A stretch of 64,000 bases of DNA from Engraulis encrasicolus (GCF_034702125.1 NC_085859.1:5756444-5820443); one strand, 5' to 3'; positions 1-12,490 are shown, numbered from the stretch's first letter. The notes: generated by a model from the letters alone, not told the origin. Numbers and translations are program-made.

Positions 1-62
1 ATGGAGCGGATCATCTCAGTAAACATCCTCTCACTCTCCTTCACTGCTGTCTGTGTACCTGA
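1..62 (-). pseudogene. finTRIM gene A, start of exon 3 (frameshifted)
   Basis: Read on the minus strand, a CAG acceptor at 63-65 precedes codons giving SGTQTAVKESED. This matches the usual start of finTRIM exon 3 (SAQTAVEDSE), which continues the coiled coil. The next segment reads FTEMIRS, also typical of this exon, but in another frame: about 2 nt are missing near position 27, and the acceptor frame hits TGA. The exon runs off the window. Either gene A is a pseudogene or this is a sequencing indel. The exon identity is family knowledge; the frame break is seen directly. Confidence 0.6.
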
Positions 63-73
63 CTGATAGGACA

Positions 74-74
<1 letters not shown>

Positions 75-153
<79 letters not shown>
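75..153. repeat. (AC)n microsatellite
   Basis: Uninterrupted AC dinucleotide tract of about 79 bp, in the intron just upstream of gene A exon 3. Confidence 0.98.
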
Positions 154-155
<2 letters not shown>

Positions 156-417
156 TAGTTACACTGACAGGGAGCTCTTCTTTCCTCATAGTTGTCAATA
201 CTTTATACTCTCTATTGTATTACTACAATGTCTGTAGCAGAATTATTTGAATCCGACTGGGCTGTTATGTAATTTGTCAATTTTAGACTAAATATAAAGA
301 TGTGACAGTATATGGCTGTGAGAAGGGAACTCATCTGGCAAACAGCAGTCATCATAACTACTATCTCACTAGCCAGAAACCTGCTGCAGATTGTCTTCTC
401 CTCTGGTCAGTTCTCAC

Positions 418-513
418 CTTGAGAGTCTCCACAGCCTTCCTCAGCTCCTGCAGCTCCTTCTCCTTCAACTGGATTATCTGCTGGCATCTCCTCTGGCTCT
501 GCCCCAACCCCTC
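418..513 (-). CDS. finTRIM gene A, exon 2 (coiled coil, 96 bp)
   Basis: The minus strand shows a CAG acceptor at 514-516, 32 open codons, then AAG followed by GTGAGAA (donor at 416-417). The peptide starts EGLGQSQRRCQQ and ends ELRKAVETLK, a Gln/Glu/Lys/Leu-rich heptad pattern. A 96-bp exon with this LQELRKAVE signature is the standard second exon of finTRIM genes. Phase is 0 at both ends, so it joins exon 1 (ending SQKK) directly. The coiled coil would mediate dimerisation of the ligase. Confidence 0.85.
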
Positions 514-639
514 CTGGACCATCAGGGATCAAAGCAACACATGTTGAATTGATAATTCATTTCTGAGAGTGTTATAGGGTACATTGTTGTGTGAAATGAA
601 ATTGTTTGGCACATATTCCTCCCAATCAGCTGATTCAAC

Positions 640-1330
640 GTGACCTCATGCCAGACGTTAAAGGTGTGTAAAAATATTTTTAGCAGTTTCTTTCCAAAAT
701 TCATACTGCCCAATTCACAAATGTTACTTTTTCATGAATAAGTAGGCTACCACCGCTAGGGCTGGGCGATATGGAAAAAAAACAATATGACGATATGGAT
801 TACTTTATATCACGATAACGATATACACGTATATCACGATATAGCACAATGACATACATTTTCAGTTATTCTCTTTATATGCTCTTTACTTTTTCATGCT
901 GCAAAACAACCTTTCTTTAAAATGGATCTTTTTATTCTTATTTTTACAGTTACATTAACTTATAGTGTGTATTGTGACAACATGAAAGGTAATTAAATGA
1001 TAGTAATTGTATACAATGGATAAAATTACTATCACGATATAAACGATATAGAAGAAAGGTCACGATATACACTTTTGTATCACGATAACGATATATATCG
1101 TCATATTGCCCAGTCCTAACCACCGCCATAAAATTAAAAGTATTCATTATAACTGGGAAATGGCACTTTTCATTCATGACAAGGGGGATCATTTCCATTG
1201 TACTCTCATACTAGTAAATATTAGTTCATTATTTAGTGAATGTTCATAAAACGATCAATATTGGCAGCAGCATAGGTTCAGAGCAGCATAGTTGCAATAC
1301 CTAATCTGGCCACAATCCTACACAGTTCAC
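640..1330. mobile_element. Degenerate copy of the AGGGACACTG-family MITE, split by a hAT MITE
   Basis: Sequence on both sides of the 757-1118 insertion matches the body of the MITEs at 37,004-37,355 and 53,709-54,066 (the TTCATGAATA stretch, the TTCATAATAACTGG-like stretch and the AGCAGCATAGTTGCA stretch, in the same order). Its termini are decayed. It lies in the intron between exons 1 and 2 of gene A. Confidence 0.65.
757..1118. mobile_element. hAT-type MITE with 8-bp target duplication
   Basis: The termini are inverted repeats (TAGGGCTGGGCGAT at the left, ATTGCCCAGTCCTA at the right). The body is full of CGATAT motifs. The element is flanked by ACCACCGC on both sides (749-756 and 1119-1126). 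An 8-bp target duplication is diagnostic of the hAT superfamily. It has no coding capacity. It is nested inside the older MITE at 640-1330. Confidence 0.88.
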
Positions 1331-1561
1331 ACAAGACAGACTGGCAGAACCTGTTTGACAGATAGGAGGGAGGCTCCACTGAAGTTGGCCTGTCAATGTT
1401 TTACAGAATGTAAGACATTGAAGCCTTGAGAATAAATTATCTCTTGTGTGCCCTCTAAGTCCAATGTAGAAATAACACATTTTGTTCAGATATAAATTAG
1501 GCCTACATACTGCATGAAGCCATGAATACACAAGTAGGCCTACATTATTTCCTCCTCTTAC

Positions 1562-2146
1562 CTTCTTCTGACTCCATTCCGCCGTAGCCGTGATCGTGTC
1601 GTGGCCTTTGTGATCGTCCACCATACACAGAAGACAGACGCAACTCTGGTCGGTGCGACAGTATATTTCAAAAGGCTTCTTATGACGGGGACAGATCCTC
1701 TCTTGTAGCTGGCCCGTGGCATCGAGCATGTTGTGATTTCTACCTATAAGTTCATTATGAGCTTTTAAATGAGTGTCACAGTACGACATCAAGCACTCCA
1801 GACAGGACTTGACAGCTTTTAGTTTTCTGCTGGTGCAAACGTCGCACGTCACATCTCCAGGTCCAGCAGCACATTCAACAGCAGCTGCAGTTTGAATTCT
1901 ACTCTTCCTTATTTGATCCACGAGCTCTGCTAAAACATGATTCTTGTCTAAAACGGGTCTCGGAGTGAAAGTCTTTCTGCACTGGGGGCAGCTGTAAACG
2001 CCCTTCACGTCTTCCCCATTCCAGCAGACCTCAATACAACTCCGACAGTAATTGTGTCCACAGTTGAGAGTCACCGGATCCTTCAGAAAGTCCAAACAAA
2101 TAGGACACATGAAAATATCCTCGTTACTTGCCATCGCTTGAGCCAT
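1562..2146 (-). CDS. finTRIM gene A, exon 1: RING + B-box1 + B-box2
   Basis: First coding exon of a finTRIM-type RING E3 ubiquitin ligase, which would act in the cytoplasm and usually in antiviral defence in fish. The start is taken at the first of two Met codons (MAQAMASNEDIF). The C3HC4 RING spans residues about 13-60 (CPICLDFLKDP, CGHNYCRSC, CPQC). B-box1 follows at about 100-145 (CDVCTSRKLKAVKSCLEC, CDTHLKAHN), then B-box2 at about 150-185 (CPRHKKPFEIYC, CMVDDHKGHD). The exon ends EWSQKK at a clean AAG/GTAAGAGG donor; the open frame beyond it is intron. It joins exon 2 (418-513) in phase 0. The coiled-coil remainder and B30.2 would lie left of the window. Exon 3 looks frameshifted, so the whole gene may be non-functional although this exon is intact. 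Confidence 0.9.
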
Positions 2147-2204
2147 TTTCTCAAGTATTTGGCGATAAGTAGCACAAGCCCAAGGGACGTCAACAGCTCC
2201 TCAA

Positions 2205-2600
2205 TTAGAGGTGTGTCGTTCATGAACGAGCCGTTCTTTTGAACAGCTCCCTGAAGTGAACGATGGGAACCGGATCACAGCTGGGGGAACCACTCGACCG
2301 TTATTTCGTTCATTTTTCATTCATTTTAAGCACGTGACCTCGACCAGAGTAATTAAATTTGGGAAAAAACACAATTGTTTGCTTCAAAGAGAGGCAAAAA
2401 CGGTCTTTAGAAGCAGGAGAATAATCAGTTGTTGTTTGGACTAAATGACCTTGAGGTGGAGTCAAAATATTACATTCTTAACACTGAATAAATAATTTAA
2501 AAAAGAGCCAAAAGAGCCAGTTTTTTGAACGGCTCTTTGAAAGGAACGAGCCACTAAGATCCGGATGAAAAAGAGCCATAAATCCCATCTCTATCCTCAA
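2205..2600. repeat. Interspersed repeat rich in GAACGAGCC / GGCTCTTT motifs
   Basis: The left end contains GTTCATGAACGAGCCGTTC and the right end GAACGGCTCTTTGAAAGGAA, which are mutually complementary. This is the pattern of a common fish non-autonomous DNA transposon. The boundaries are approximate. It lies just upstream of the gene A start and may overlap its promoter. Confidence 0.5.
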
Positions 2601-4000
2601 GTGCGAGTCAATTTTAGTTTAGTCAGAAATGTTCTAAGCTATGAGATAGCCGTCTCTCATTGGCTCCCATTATAGCCCCGTTGGCGCACGCAGCCAAGTA
2701 AAAGATGAATGGGAGCCTATTGGGCTAAATGGCTCAGCAGGGATTTGTGACGATTCTGTTCTCTGGTTTGTAAAGATGTGTGCACATTCTGTACCTTATC
2801 ATGGAAGTTGTATTAGAAGTGAAGTTAAAGGTTCCTGACATGGCTTTGTTCTCCCAAAGACGTGTTAGTTTTGTCCTGCAACACGCTAGCATTCGGCTAA
2901 TACCTGCTGGCTGAGGAATCTCTGCGACTATTCACGACCAGAGCTGACGAGAGACGTACTCTGACTGATCCTCCTAGCAGAGACATCTACGGTCACACAC
3001 CTCAACCCCCACCACCGTCCAACATGTTAATTGAAGGTGCCCAAATTCTTAAGGATGAGCGCAGTCATTTCCTTTACCCCATGTACACATGCCGCTTTTC
3101 CACCACCTTAAATGCAATAAATAACAGGTGTCCGCAACAATCCTAACATAACTTTAAACACATCGACATCTGAAGTCAGACTTAAAACTACAAAACAAAT
3201 GGCGTATGCCGTAAAGTCGATTGTCACGTGTTATGTCATTGCTATAGTTGAAATAAGGGTCATTTTCACGAATCTAACACTTGACAAGATGCAAACGTGT
3301 CGGCAAATGCTTTCACTTACTCATATCTATCGAACGCGACTTCATTGTTTCCAGGGAAAAAATCACACGGGCAGATAGTTCTAAGAGAAGCGTACAGCCC
3401 CATTGGCACCCATTCATTATTTACTTGGCTGCGATAACATAGCTGCAGTGCCACTCCTGGCCACACCAGCTAGTTGTCGTTCTTGTACAAGATTCCATTT
3501 TCTTTGGTTTCGTTTCACGTGTAGCGCTCCAAACTTCCTGGATGGGGAGTGGCGTGTTGTATTCATGGAGTACTGCTGCCCTCTAGTGTCCATGAGTAAT
3601 AGCAGCAGCAGCAGTTTGGATGCTGTTCTTCCAAAACTTCTCCATCTTGCAAAAAATCAGAAGGTTTTTGTGGAGGACAAACAATTAAGTTTTGCCGCTG
3701 TGAACTTAAATTGAGGGCTTCCCCCTTCAACATGACAAATGCAAATTAGATAATGATCTTTGAATTGCACTTTTAGGAGACATGGGCTCCTCTATGATGG
3801 TGAATGATGCAAAAAATATGTGCAGTGTGCACTTGCACTGCAAAACTATTCATGATAGTTAAGGGTCTCCTCCTGTCTCTCCTCCTCTTGCCCACACGCC
3901 CTGGCGGCATCTCCTAAAGTCTTTGAAGAAGGAGAACGACTGCGGCCATGTTGTTGATGAATGATAATACGCATTTTTATGTAGCTGGTCAATGCAGTCA
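2601..4000. other. Non-coding stretch without a recognisable gene
   Basis: No conserved domain was found. The open frame at 3,403-3,714 (103 codons) matches no family I know and looks fortuitous. Short inverted similarity links about 2,669-2,712 (GCAGCCAAGTAAAAGATGAA) with about 3,393-3,432 (ATTATTTACTTGGCTGCG), suggesting a decayed foldback element of about 760 bp. Confidence 0.5.
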
Positions 4001-4002
4001 GA

Positions 4003-5062
4003 CTTCTTATATTCCCTTTGTGTCTGCTAAGAGGACTGTTGTGTCAGATGACTTCTTAGTATATTGCCTTTGTGTCTGCTAAGAGTATGTCAGATGACTT
4101 CTTAGTATACAGTCAATCCGGAAAGTATTCACAGCGCTTCATTTTTTTCACATTTTATTATCGTACAGCCTTATTCCAAATGCTATAGCCTAATGAATCT
4201 CTGTTGTTGATGACCTCTCTTTTAATCCCTTTTCATTTCGAAATGAAAAAATGAATGTAGTTGCTGCCAAAGGTGGTTCTACAAAGTATTAAGCAAAGGC
4301 TGTGAAAACTTTTGTAAATATGATTTCGTTGGTGTTTTATTTTTTTTTAATAAATTTTCAAAACTGTTAAGACGACTTGTTTTTCACATGGTCATAATGG
4401 AATACTTTGTGTAGGATTTTGACAACATAGATTCATTTGTAGCATTTGGAATAAGATAATAAAATGTGAAAAAAGTGAATCGCTGTGAATACTTTCCGGA
4501 TTGACTGTATATTCCCTTTGTGTCTGCTAAGATTATGTCAAATGACTTAGCATATTGCCTTTGTGTCTGCTAAGATTATGTCAAATGACTTAGTATATTG
4601 CCTTTGTGTCTGCTAAGAGTATGTCAGATGACTTCTTAGTATATTCCCTTTGTGTCTGCTAAGAGTGTGTCAGATGACTTCTTATATTCCCTTTGTGTCT
4701 GCTAAGAGTATGTCAGATGATTTCTTAGTATATTGCCTTTGTGTCTGCTGTCAGATGACTTCTTAGTATATTCCCTTTGTGTCTGCTAAGAGTATGTCAG
4801 ATGACTTCTTAGTATATTCCCTTTGTGTCTGCTAAGAGTGTGTCAGATGACTTCTTATATTCCCTTTGTGTCTGCTAAGAGTGTGTCAGATGACTTCTTA
4901 GTATATTCCCTTTGTGTCTGCTAAGAGTATGTCAGATGATTTCTTAGTATATTGCCTTTGTGTCTGCTGTCAGATGACTTCTTAGTATATTCCCTTTGTG
5001 TCTGCTAAGAGCATGTCAGATGACTTCTTAGTATATTCCCTTTGTGTCTGCTAAGAGTAGCT
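4003..5062. repeat. Minisatellite, about 46-bp unit
   Basis: Roughly 14 imperfect copies of a unit built from GTCAGATGACTTCTTAGTAT and TCCCTTTGTGTCTGCTAAGA. Unit length varies because the TAAGAGTAT segment is lost in some copies. The array is interrupted by a MITE at 4,108-4,509, with the same unit on both sides. Confidence 0.93.
4108..4509. mobile_element. Tc1/mariner-like MITE inside the minisatellite
   Basis: Long terminal inverted repeats: TACAGTCAATCCGGAAAGTA at the left is mirrored by TACTTTCCGGATTGACTGTA at the right, and the complementarity continues inward for about 70 bp. Flanking TA/TATA fits a TA target. About 400 bp with no open frame. It inserted after the minisatellite had started to expand. 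Confidence 0.85.
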
Positions 5063-5437
5063 ACTGTAACTGTTGTGTCAGATGTGCCTGTAGGGTCGCA
5101 CTGAAAGTCATCAAATCCATAAGAGTTCTTCTGTCCTTATATAGATGGGCTTTCTTTATTGTTATCCCAGGAACCAGGAATACAGATGTCCACACAGACA
5201 CAGAGGGAGACAGAATCTAGTGGAATCCAACTTGTATCTGACATCATCATGATTGATTAACATAAACTCAAAACGTAGGTATTAGTAATGCAACCACCAC
5301 CACCACCACCAGACATATACAAGTCCAAATGTTTCATAAATGATGATGGAGAATAAATCATCAGGGGAGTTTGATCCAACTCAGCTTGGCATACAACAGT
5401 TGGTATTAATGCTGCACCTGTGGGTCATTCAACAGCC

Positions 5438-5440
<3 letters not shown>
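5063..5440. other. Short non-coding spacer
   Basis: No gene is seen. It contains a short (CCA)n run near 5,292-5,310. Confidence 0.6.
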
Positions 5441-5835
<395 letters not shown>

Positions 5836-5871
5836 AATGCCCCACAGGAGCAGAACTTACCTGTAGGGGCC

Positions 5872-6398
5872 TCACAACAGCTTAACTGATGATCCCCCAC
5901 TCCATACCCCAAACCCAGGGTAGAGTGTGTGTGTGAATGTGGTGTGGACTCTGTGCAGGAGGGTCATTGTGTCTCCAGAGATGCTGTAGAAGGCCAGAGT
6001 TCCTGCCCTGTGATCCACATACACTCCTATTCTGGAGCTGGCCACTACACGTAGAGTGAGTTCAGTCTCTTTATTACTGTGCCAGAAAGAGGAGCTGGAG
6101 CTGGTGAGGTCCAGCCTCCAGGACTGATCATTACCTCCAAACCTACACTCATAACCCCATCCTTTCCTGCTGATGTTTTTATATGACACTGCTATATCAA
6201 CACCTGCACTCCACTCAACCTCCCAGTAGCAGCGTGCAGACACACCCTCTCTACACAGCACCTGAGGAGACCTATCAAATCTGTCTGGATGATCAGGATA
6301 TGACTGGAGCCCAGGTCTACACTCCACCCTCCTGTTCCCCTCAGACAGATGGAGGGTTCTGTTTGCTGTGTTTGGATCCAGAGTGAAGTGACAGCAAT
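5872..6398 (-). pseudogene. Gene B1, exon E7: PRY/SPRY (B30.2) domain
   Basis: Last exon of TRIM gene copy B1. A CAG acceptor sits at 6,399-6,401; the exon begins AT, completing a Tyr codon with the T that ends E6 (FLQ-Y). The PRY motif HFTLDPNTANRTLHLSEGN is followed by SPRY motifs (YPDHPDRFD, VLCREGVSARCYWEVEW, VDHRAGTLAFYS, TLYPGFG), and the exon ends VKLL then TGA at 5,872-5,874. The domain itself is intact at 175 codons including the stop. It is called a pseudogene part because E1 is interrupted by a LINE and E5 is frameshifted. B30.2 domains bind target proteins, and in finTRIMs they are the variable recognition end. Confidence 0.88.
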
Positions 6399-6458
6399 CT
6401 GATGGAGGAGAAGACAGGGAAAGAACAAGGTTATGGATGGATAGCTCTGTGTGTGTTT

Positions 6459-7610
<1,152 letters not shown>

Positions 7611-7616
7611 ACTCAC

Positions 7617-7664
7617 ACTGTAAGAAGTCTTCTCTGGTCCCTGGTTCAGCCTGGCCATCAGACA
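7617..7664 (-). pseudogene. Gene B1, exon E6 (48 bp)
   Basis: Acceptor CTCAG at 7,665-7,669, donor GTGAGT at 7,611-7,616. It encodes SDGQAEPGTREDFLQ plus split codons at both ends (TG..., ...T). The PGTREDFLQ-Y string just before the PRY domain is the typical finTRIM junction. It is identical in position and length to 46,959-47,006 in B2. Confidence 0.85.
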
Positions 7665-8631
7665 CTGAGAAAGAAAACAACGCATTGGCCTAAACAGTGC
7701 ATCAACAATATGTTCTACATTGTCTTGGCAAAAAAAGGTCTAAATAACGCGTTAAGTATACCCCTGCGGCCCCCGCGAGGCAGGGGGGCACATGGGCCCT
7801 TGACTTGAAGAAACAGGCCCCCTTCACATGATATTAGGCCCGTTCGGGGGCCCATTCTTGGCAGCTTGTAGGGGGGCCTGAAGTACTTGCGTTACGGCAG
7901 GGCATAAGATGCAATGTTTTCAACAACACCCTTGAAAACCTCAAAACAATGTGAAAGAATAGTGGAAAGCATACCAAAACCCATGAGAGTTGTGTCTAAA
8001 AATCAGGCTTATTACACTAAATATTCATTTCTGATCTCTTTCTAAGTTAAGAGTAAGAGTAAGAGTAAGAGTAAGAGTAATTTATTTGTCACATACAACC
8101 CAAGCTTAAGCTAGCGTGCAGTGAAATGACAGTTGGTAACTCCATATGTGCAAAAAAATATAAATTACATAAATTAATTATACATCATAAAAATAAAAGT
8201 AGACGATTTTCTCAATTGTCCATAGCTGTGTAGACTCAACGACAAGGTGAAGTTCTCTGTGGAAAGTGGACATGGACGTGGCACTAGCGCAGCTGTTGTG
8301 AAAAAGTCCACTGGTCATAGGGAAGGAGGACGCTCCCGTTGAGGCGTGCTGAAGACGCTTCCGTTGAGGGAGGCGTGCTGAGCTCGCTTAGTGGCAAAAC
8401 AGCATCCTCACCCGACTTGCTGATCACCCCGAGGCAAAGCACAGTCCAATATCCACCCACCAATATGTGTGTGAAGTTGTCAGTTCACCGGTCGATCGAG
8501 GCTTTCCCCCTCCAATTCCCGTTTGGCATTCCTGTCTCCATGGAGAGTTCTGCAACCGCGTCGTCTCATCTGACACAATCCGCGGTTTAAATTAAGAAAA
8601 CAACCGAAAACGTTGTGAAGACAGCACTTAA
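7665..8631. other. Gene B1 intron 5, left part, with (GAGTAA)n
   Basis: Intronic sequence shared with 47,007-47,973 of B2. It has a GAGTAA hexanucleotide run at about 8,047-8,081 (longer than in B2), directly followed by TTTATTTGTCACATACA. This looks like the tail-end of an unclassified retroposon on the minus strand. The 8,339-8,590 frame is not recognised and is unlikely to be a gene. Confidence 0.6.
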
Positions 8632-8866
8632 AGGGACACTGTGTGAGATTTTTAGTTGTTTATTTCCAGAATTCATGCTGCCCATTCACTAATGTTACAT
8701 TTTTTTATAAGCTGCAAAAATGACTGTACTTGGACCATACTAGAAAATATTTGTTTATTACTTAGTAAACTTTCATGTAAAGATCAAATTTGGCAATAGG
8801 CAGTCCAGTTTCAATGAGCAGCATAGTTGCAGTACCTTTTTTGACCATTTCCTGCACAGTGTCCCT
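8632..8866. mobile_element. AGGGACACTG-family MITE (short form)
   Basis: Begins AGGGACACTGTGTGAG after TTAA and ends GCACAGTGTCCCT. The inner part is deleted relative to the about 355-bp copies. It is shared with B2 (47,974-48,203), so it predates the gene duplication. The right TTAA is mutated to TAAA. Confidence 0.85.
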
Positions 8867-9714
8867 AAAAGTGATTTTTCTCACACAGTCACGGCAACTC
8901 AAATTCATTGTAAAATATGGTCTAATACCATATAAAATAAGTTTTAAAGTTGCACAGTTGTGGGAGTTACCAGTAAGGCAGCCAAACAATGCAGCGCTAT
9001 GGCAACAACGACATTACCATTATGCTGTTTTAGGTTAATATCATCTTGTTTTCTCTGCCTTTTGTGAGGTCTGGAAACATTGTATCTTGTGTTATTTTGA
9101 CCATTTCTAATTTTCAGCAAAATAAATGCTCGAGTCTAAATGACAATATTTTCTTTCGAAATTCAGGGGAAATGTAGTTGGCAGTTTATATAATGAAACG
9201 ACAATTTTTTTACTCAAACACATACCTATCCATATCAAAATTAGACTTTAATTAATTGGCCTCTCAATTGTCTTTCCGCAGCTATATTCAAGATGGGCAA
9301 AGACACCAGCAAAAAGGATAATAAGAGACTCCTTCCATTCCATATTTGAAAGGCTGCCCTAAAATATTTACATTTTGTTATATTTTTCAATTCTTTTTGT
9401 TTTTACCAAATATGGCGAAATGTGACAAAATTTGCCTTCATTTCATCTTTGGTGTGTGAAGATTCTGAACTGGGTGCAGGTCTTACACGTAACTCAGAGA
9501 CCTGTGTGATTGTACTCCTCAAAGGGCTTATGTGCTGCGCTCACTCGACAGCGCTCCTAGGTGAACTGCAGACACGGGTTGGATGGCGACTTTAGACACT
9601 GCAGGTAAACCCACTGTGGTGATAGTTACTACTAGGTACTCCTCAAACGGAGGGAGGGTGGATAGCTAAGGGGCGGGGCTGTCCGGCCGAAGTCCGGACA
9701 GATGGTCACCCTAC
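8867..9714. other. Gene B1 intron 5, right part
   Basis: No gene is seen. It is almost collinear with 48,204-49,028 in B2, with small indels. Confidence 0.7.
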
Positions 9715-9870
9715 CTGGCTGTGTCAGCTTCTCCTTCGCCTCCTGCTGCTTTGCGTTTTGCAACAGCTGACATTTCTGCTGCTTTGCCTCTTGCAGTCGC
9801 TGCCGCACCCACTCCTGGTCCTGCCTCCGTGCCTCCTGCTGCTGCTGCTAGCTCCTGCTGCTGCTCCCTG
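9715..9870 (-). pseudogene. Gene B1, exon E5: coiled coil, with 2-nt deletion
   Basis: Acceptor CAAAG at 9,871-9,875, donor GTAGGG at 9,709-9,714. The exon starts CAGGGAGCAGCAG as in B2 but is 156 bp instead of 158. In the GCTAGCAGCAGCAG stretch two bases are missing relative to B2, so the heptad-rich Gln/Glu frame (REQQQELA, then QQEARRQDQEWVRQRLQEAK) is split over two frames. Read through, the frame meets TGA in E6. This breaks the product before its B30.2 domain. Confidence 0.82.
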
Positions 9871-10230
9871 CTTTGAGAATATAAATAAATAGCCTAAAGC
9901 ATGCAAGGACATGGGTTATCTAACATTTTAAGCTATATCTTCAACTTTGACTATTATTTTGAAATGGTTCATCTCAAGATAAATGCACTGCTCAACAAAT
10001 GTCAAATTTAATCATACTTCTGTGAAATCAACCTGTCCAGTTAGGAATCAGAACTAATTGTGAATCTATTTTGCAAGTTTATATTGCAAATTGAACCGGG
10101 AACAAGTAGAATTGAGAGGTAATAACCAAAACACATCTTAAAATAGAGCTTTTCTGCAGTTGGTGTCCACAGACCATTTATCTGCTTTAATTCTTGCAGG
10201 CTGTATTTTCAAATCACTTCTGAATTCTGA
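9871..10230. other. Gene B1 intron 4 segment
   Basis: Non-coding and collinear with 49,187-49,550 in B2. Nothing else is recognised. Confidence 0.6.
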
Positions 10231-10939
10231 GGGTGCCGGTATGCTTGCTGCGAGCTGTAAATTACGCGCGTCACCGCGAGCAACCGACAGCACATGCGTG
10301 CTTCAAAAGCAGTTGACCAAGACGCAAAATACTGGCGGTATCATCCAGGGGGCAGAGAGCATGCAGCATTGGGATGCGGAAATTTGGAACACAGATGGCA
10401 AGGAAAACAACAAAACAAAAAAGAGGGGCTCCCTGGGCAAGGAAACAATACAGCTACTATTCCTGTATGTACCTTTGATGAGGGTGTTTAGTGTTAAAAG
10501 GCCGAAACACCCCCTGATTCAAAGGAACACTACTGATGATGTGTCCCAAAATTGACGGACGTTACGACCTCCACGCCACTCTCAACATCAAGGCAACTCA
10601 TGCAGCTTAACATCTAGTGGCACAATGGACAGTAAACCATCTCGTCCTGTGTATTATGAATCTTAAAATCTGGATGCATCCAGTGACTACTGAGAAAGTT
10701 CAGTTGACAACATGGGAAAGACCGTGTGACAGCATGGAGAGACAGCTGACTGAAGGGAATAGACCCCACTGGGGCTGTCATGGGCCAGCTACCCATGACG
10801 GCAGACTCTGACACTTTTCAGTGGTTGGAGTCACCCGCCAAATGCTACGACAAATGAACAAGGAAAGATACCCCTGGAGCCTGCGAGAGCTGGGGCGCAA
10901 GATGGCTCAACGATTGACTACACGGCAACGAACCTAGGA

Positions 10940-12490
10940 ATGGAAATGACTATGAGCAAGAGTATGACGCATGAGGCAACCACAGCAGCAGCAGGACACA
11001 CACTCCAGGTTTGCACCTGTGGATGGACGAAAATAACCTCATTCAGGGGGCTGAGAACCCACCAAGGAAAGATGGGGTGCTTGAGAGAGAAGAGACAAGG
11101 GCCTTGCATTGACCTCTACTTCTTAAGGAGTAATCAGTCAAGTCAGTCAAATGAAGCACAGCGACCGGACAAAAACCACAGTTCGCAGGGCATCAGCACC
11201 CCTGTCACTGAGGAGGACACAAGCACAGAAATGATGGTGGAGGAGCCCATCCAACCACAGAGGCCCCCCCTGGAGAGGAAGATCACGGGCCACAAACCGA
11301 GTGTAAAGTGGCCAAAAGCTGCGGACAGAAGAGAGTGGGAAACCGTCAACCACGACCTGACTAACATCTTAAAACAACAAGTGGGTGCAGCAGAGAAAAA
11401 GCTGGAGAAGATTGGTGATATCATCTACCAATATGGAGTGGAGCGCTATGGAAAAAAGGAAAGGAGAGGTCACAAAGAAAATCCTGCACCAGTGAAATCT
11501 AGAAGGCAGCAAGAGATAGATAGGCTGGTCAGAGAAAGGCGACAGCTGAGAAGACTCTGGAAGAAGGCCTGCGACACAGATAGGGAAGGTCTTTCTCTTC
11601 TCCAGGATGACATCAAGTCCCGACTGGCAGCCTTGCGAAGAGCAGAGAACTTGAGGAAGCGGCGAAAGAAGAAGGAACATGCAAGAACGCGTTTCTATAA
11701 GGACCCCTTCAAGTTCGTCAAAGACCTTTTCGCTAAGGAAAAAAGTGGAACCTTGAAAACGTCAAGAGAAGAGTTGGAAAAACATCTGGGAACAGTCCAC
11801 TGTGACGCCAAAAAGAACGAGCCGCTAGTGATCCCGCATGACATCCCACCTATTCAGCCTCCTGAGTTCCACCTGGAGATCGGCCCTCCCAAATGGAAGG
11901 AAGTGGAGAATATTGTACGGCGAACAAGATCATCATCAGCCCCAGGGCCAAACGGGGTGCCGTATAAATTCTACAAGAATGCCCCAGATGTTCTACGCTA
12001 CCTCTGGGAACTTATGAGAATAGTGTGGCAGAAAGGGATAATCCCTAAGGCTTGGCGTAGGGCTGGAGGAGTACTCATCCCCAAAGAGAAGGATGCAGCG
12101 GACATCAATCAATTCCGTCCTATCTGTCTGCTAAACGTGGAGGGGAAGATCTTTTTCAGCGTTATTGCACAGAGGCTGTCTTCCTACCTGGTGAAGAACA
12201 AGTATGTGGACACGTCCATACAAAAGGCTGGCATTCCAGGGTCCTCTGGGTGTTTGGAGCATACCAGCATGATCTGGCACCAGATCCAAGAGGCAAAGAA
12301 AGAAAAGAGAGATCTTCATATCACCTTTCTTGACCTGGCCAACGCCTTTGGCTCAGTTCCCCATAATCTGCTCTGGGAATCCTTCAAGTTCTTCCATGTT
12401 CCACCACCAATTACCACCTTAGTGAAAGCCTACTTTGAAGACCTACAATTGTGCTTCTCCACGGCAGACTTCACAACATCCTGGCGGGCT
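10940..12490 (+). pseudogene. LINE polyprotein, N-terminal part: zinc finger and RT
   Basis: Opens at ATG 10,940. Residues about 25-45 form a C-x-C...H...C finger (VCTCGWTKITSFRGLRTHQG). A Lys/Arg/Glu-rich region follows, then the reverse transcriptase: SSSAPGPNGVPYKFYK, INQFRPICLLNVEGKIF, and HITFLDLANAFGSVPH, which carries the first catalytic Asp. At about 12,482, after the TTSW codons, about 23-25 nt (equivalent to about 8 residues) are missing and the frame shifts, so the open frame runs on out of register to 12,622. Confidence 0.82.

Noticed and set aside
1301..1561. C-terminal continuation of the gene A RING ORF
   Set aside because: It follows a perfect AAG/GTAAGAGG donor, and the peptide is unlike any TRIM; it is intron sequence overlapping a MITE.
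3403..3714. 103-codon open frame as a gene
   Set aside because: No recognisable motif, no splice context, and it overlaps an inverted-repeat remnant.
10474..10530. Hammerhead ribozyme in the 193-bp repeat
   Set aside because: GATGA and GAAAC are present, but the conserved C before TGATGA is T, and the strongest pairing (GGGTGTTT/AAACACCC) is incompatible with the hammerhead fold.
10471..10663. LTR retrotransposon or Penelope pLTR as the explanation of the 193-bp repeats
   Set aside because: The internal protein has RT plus CCHC plus restriction-like endonuclease of the R2 superclade, with no integrase, protease or GIY-YIG domain.
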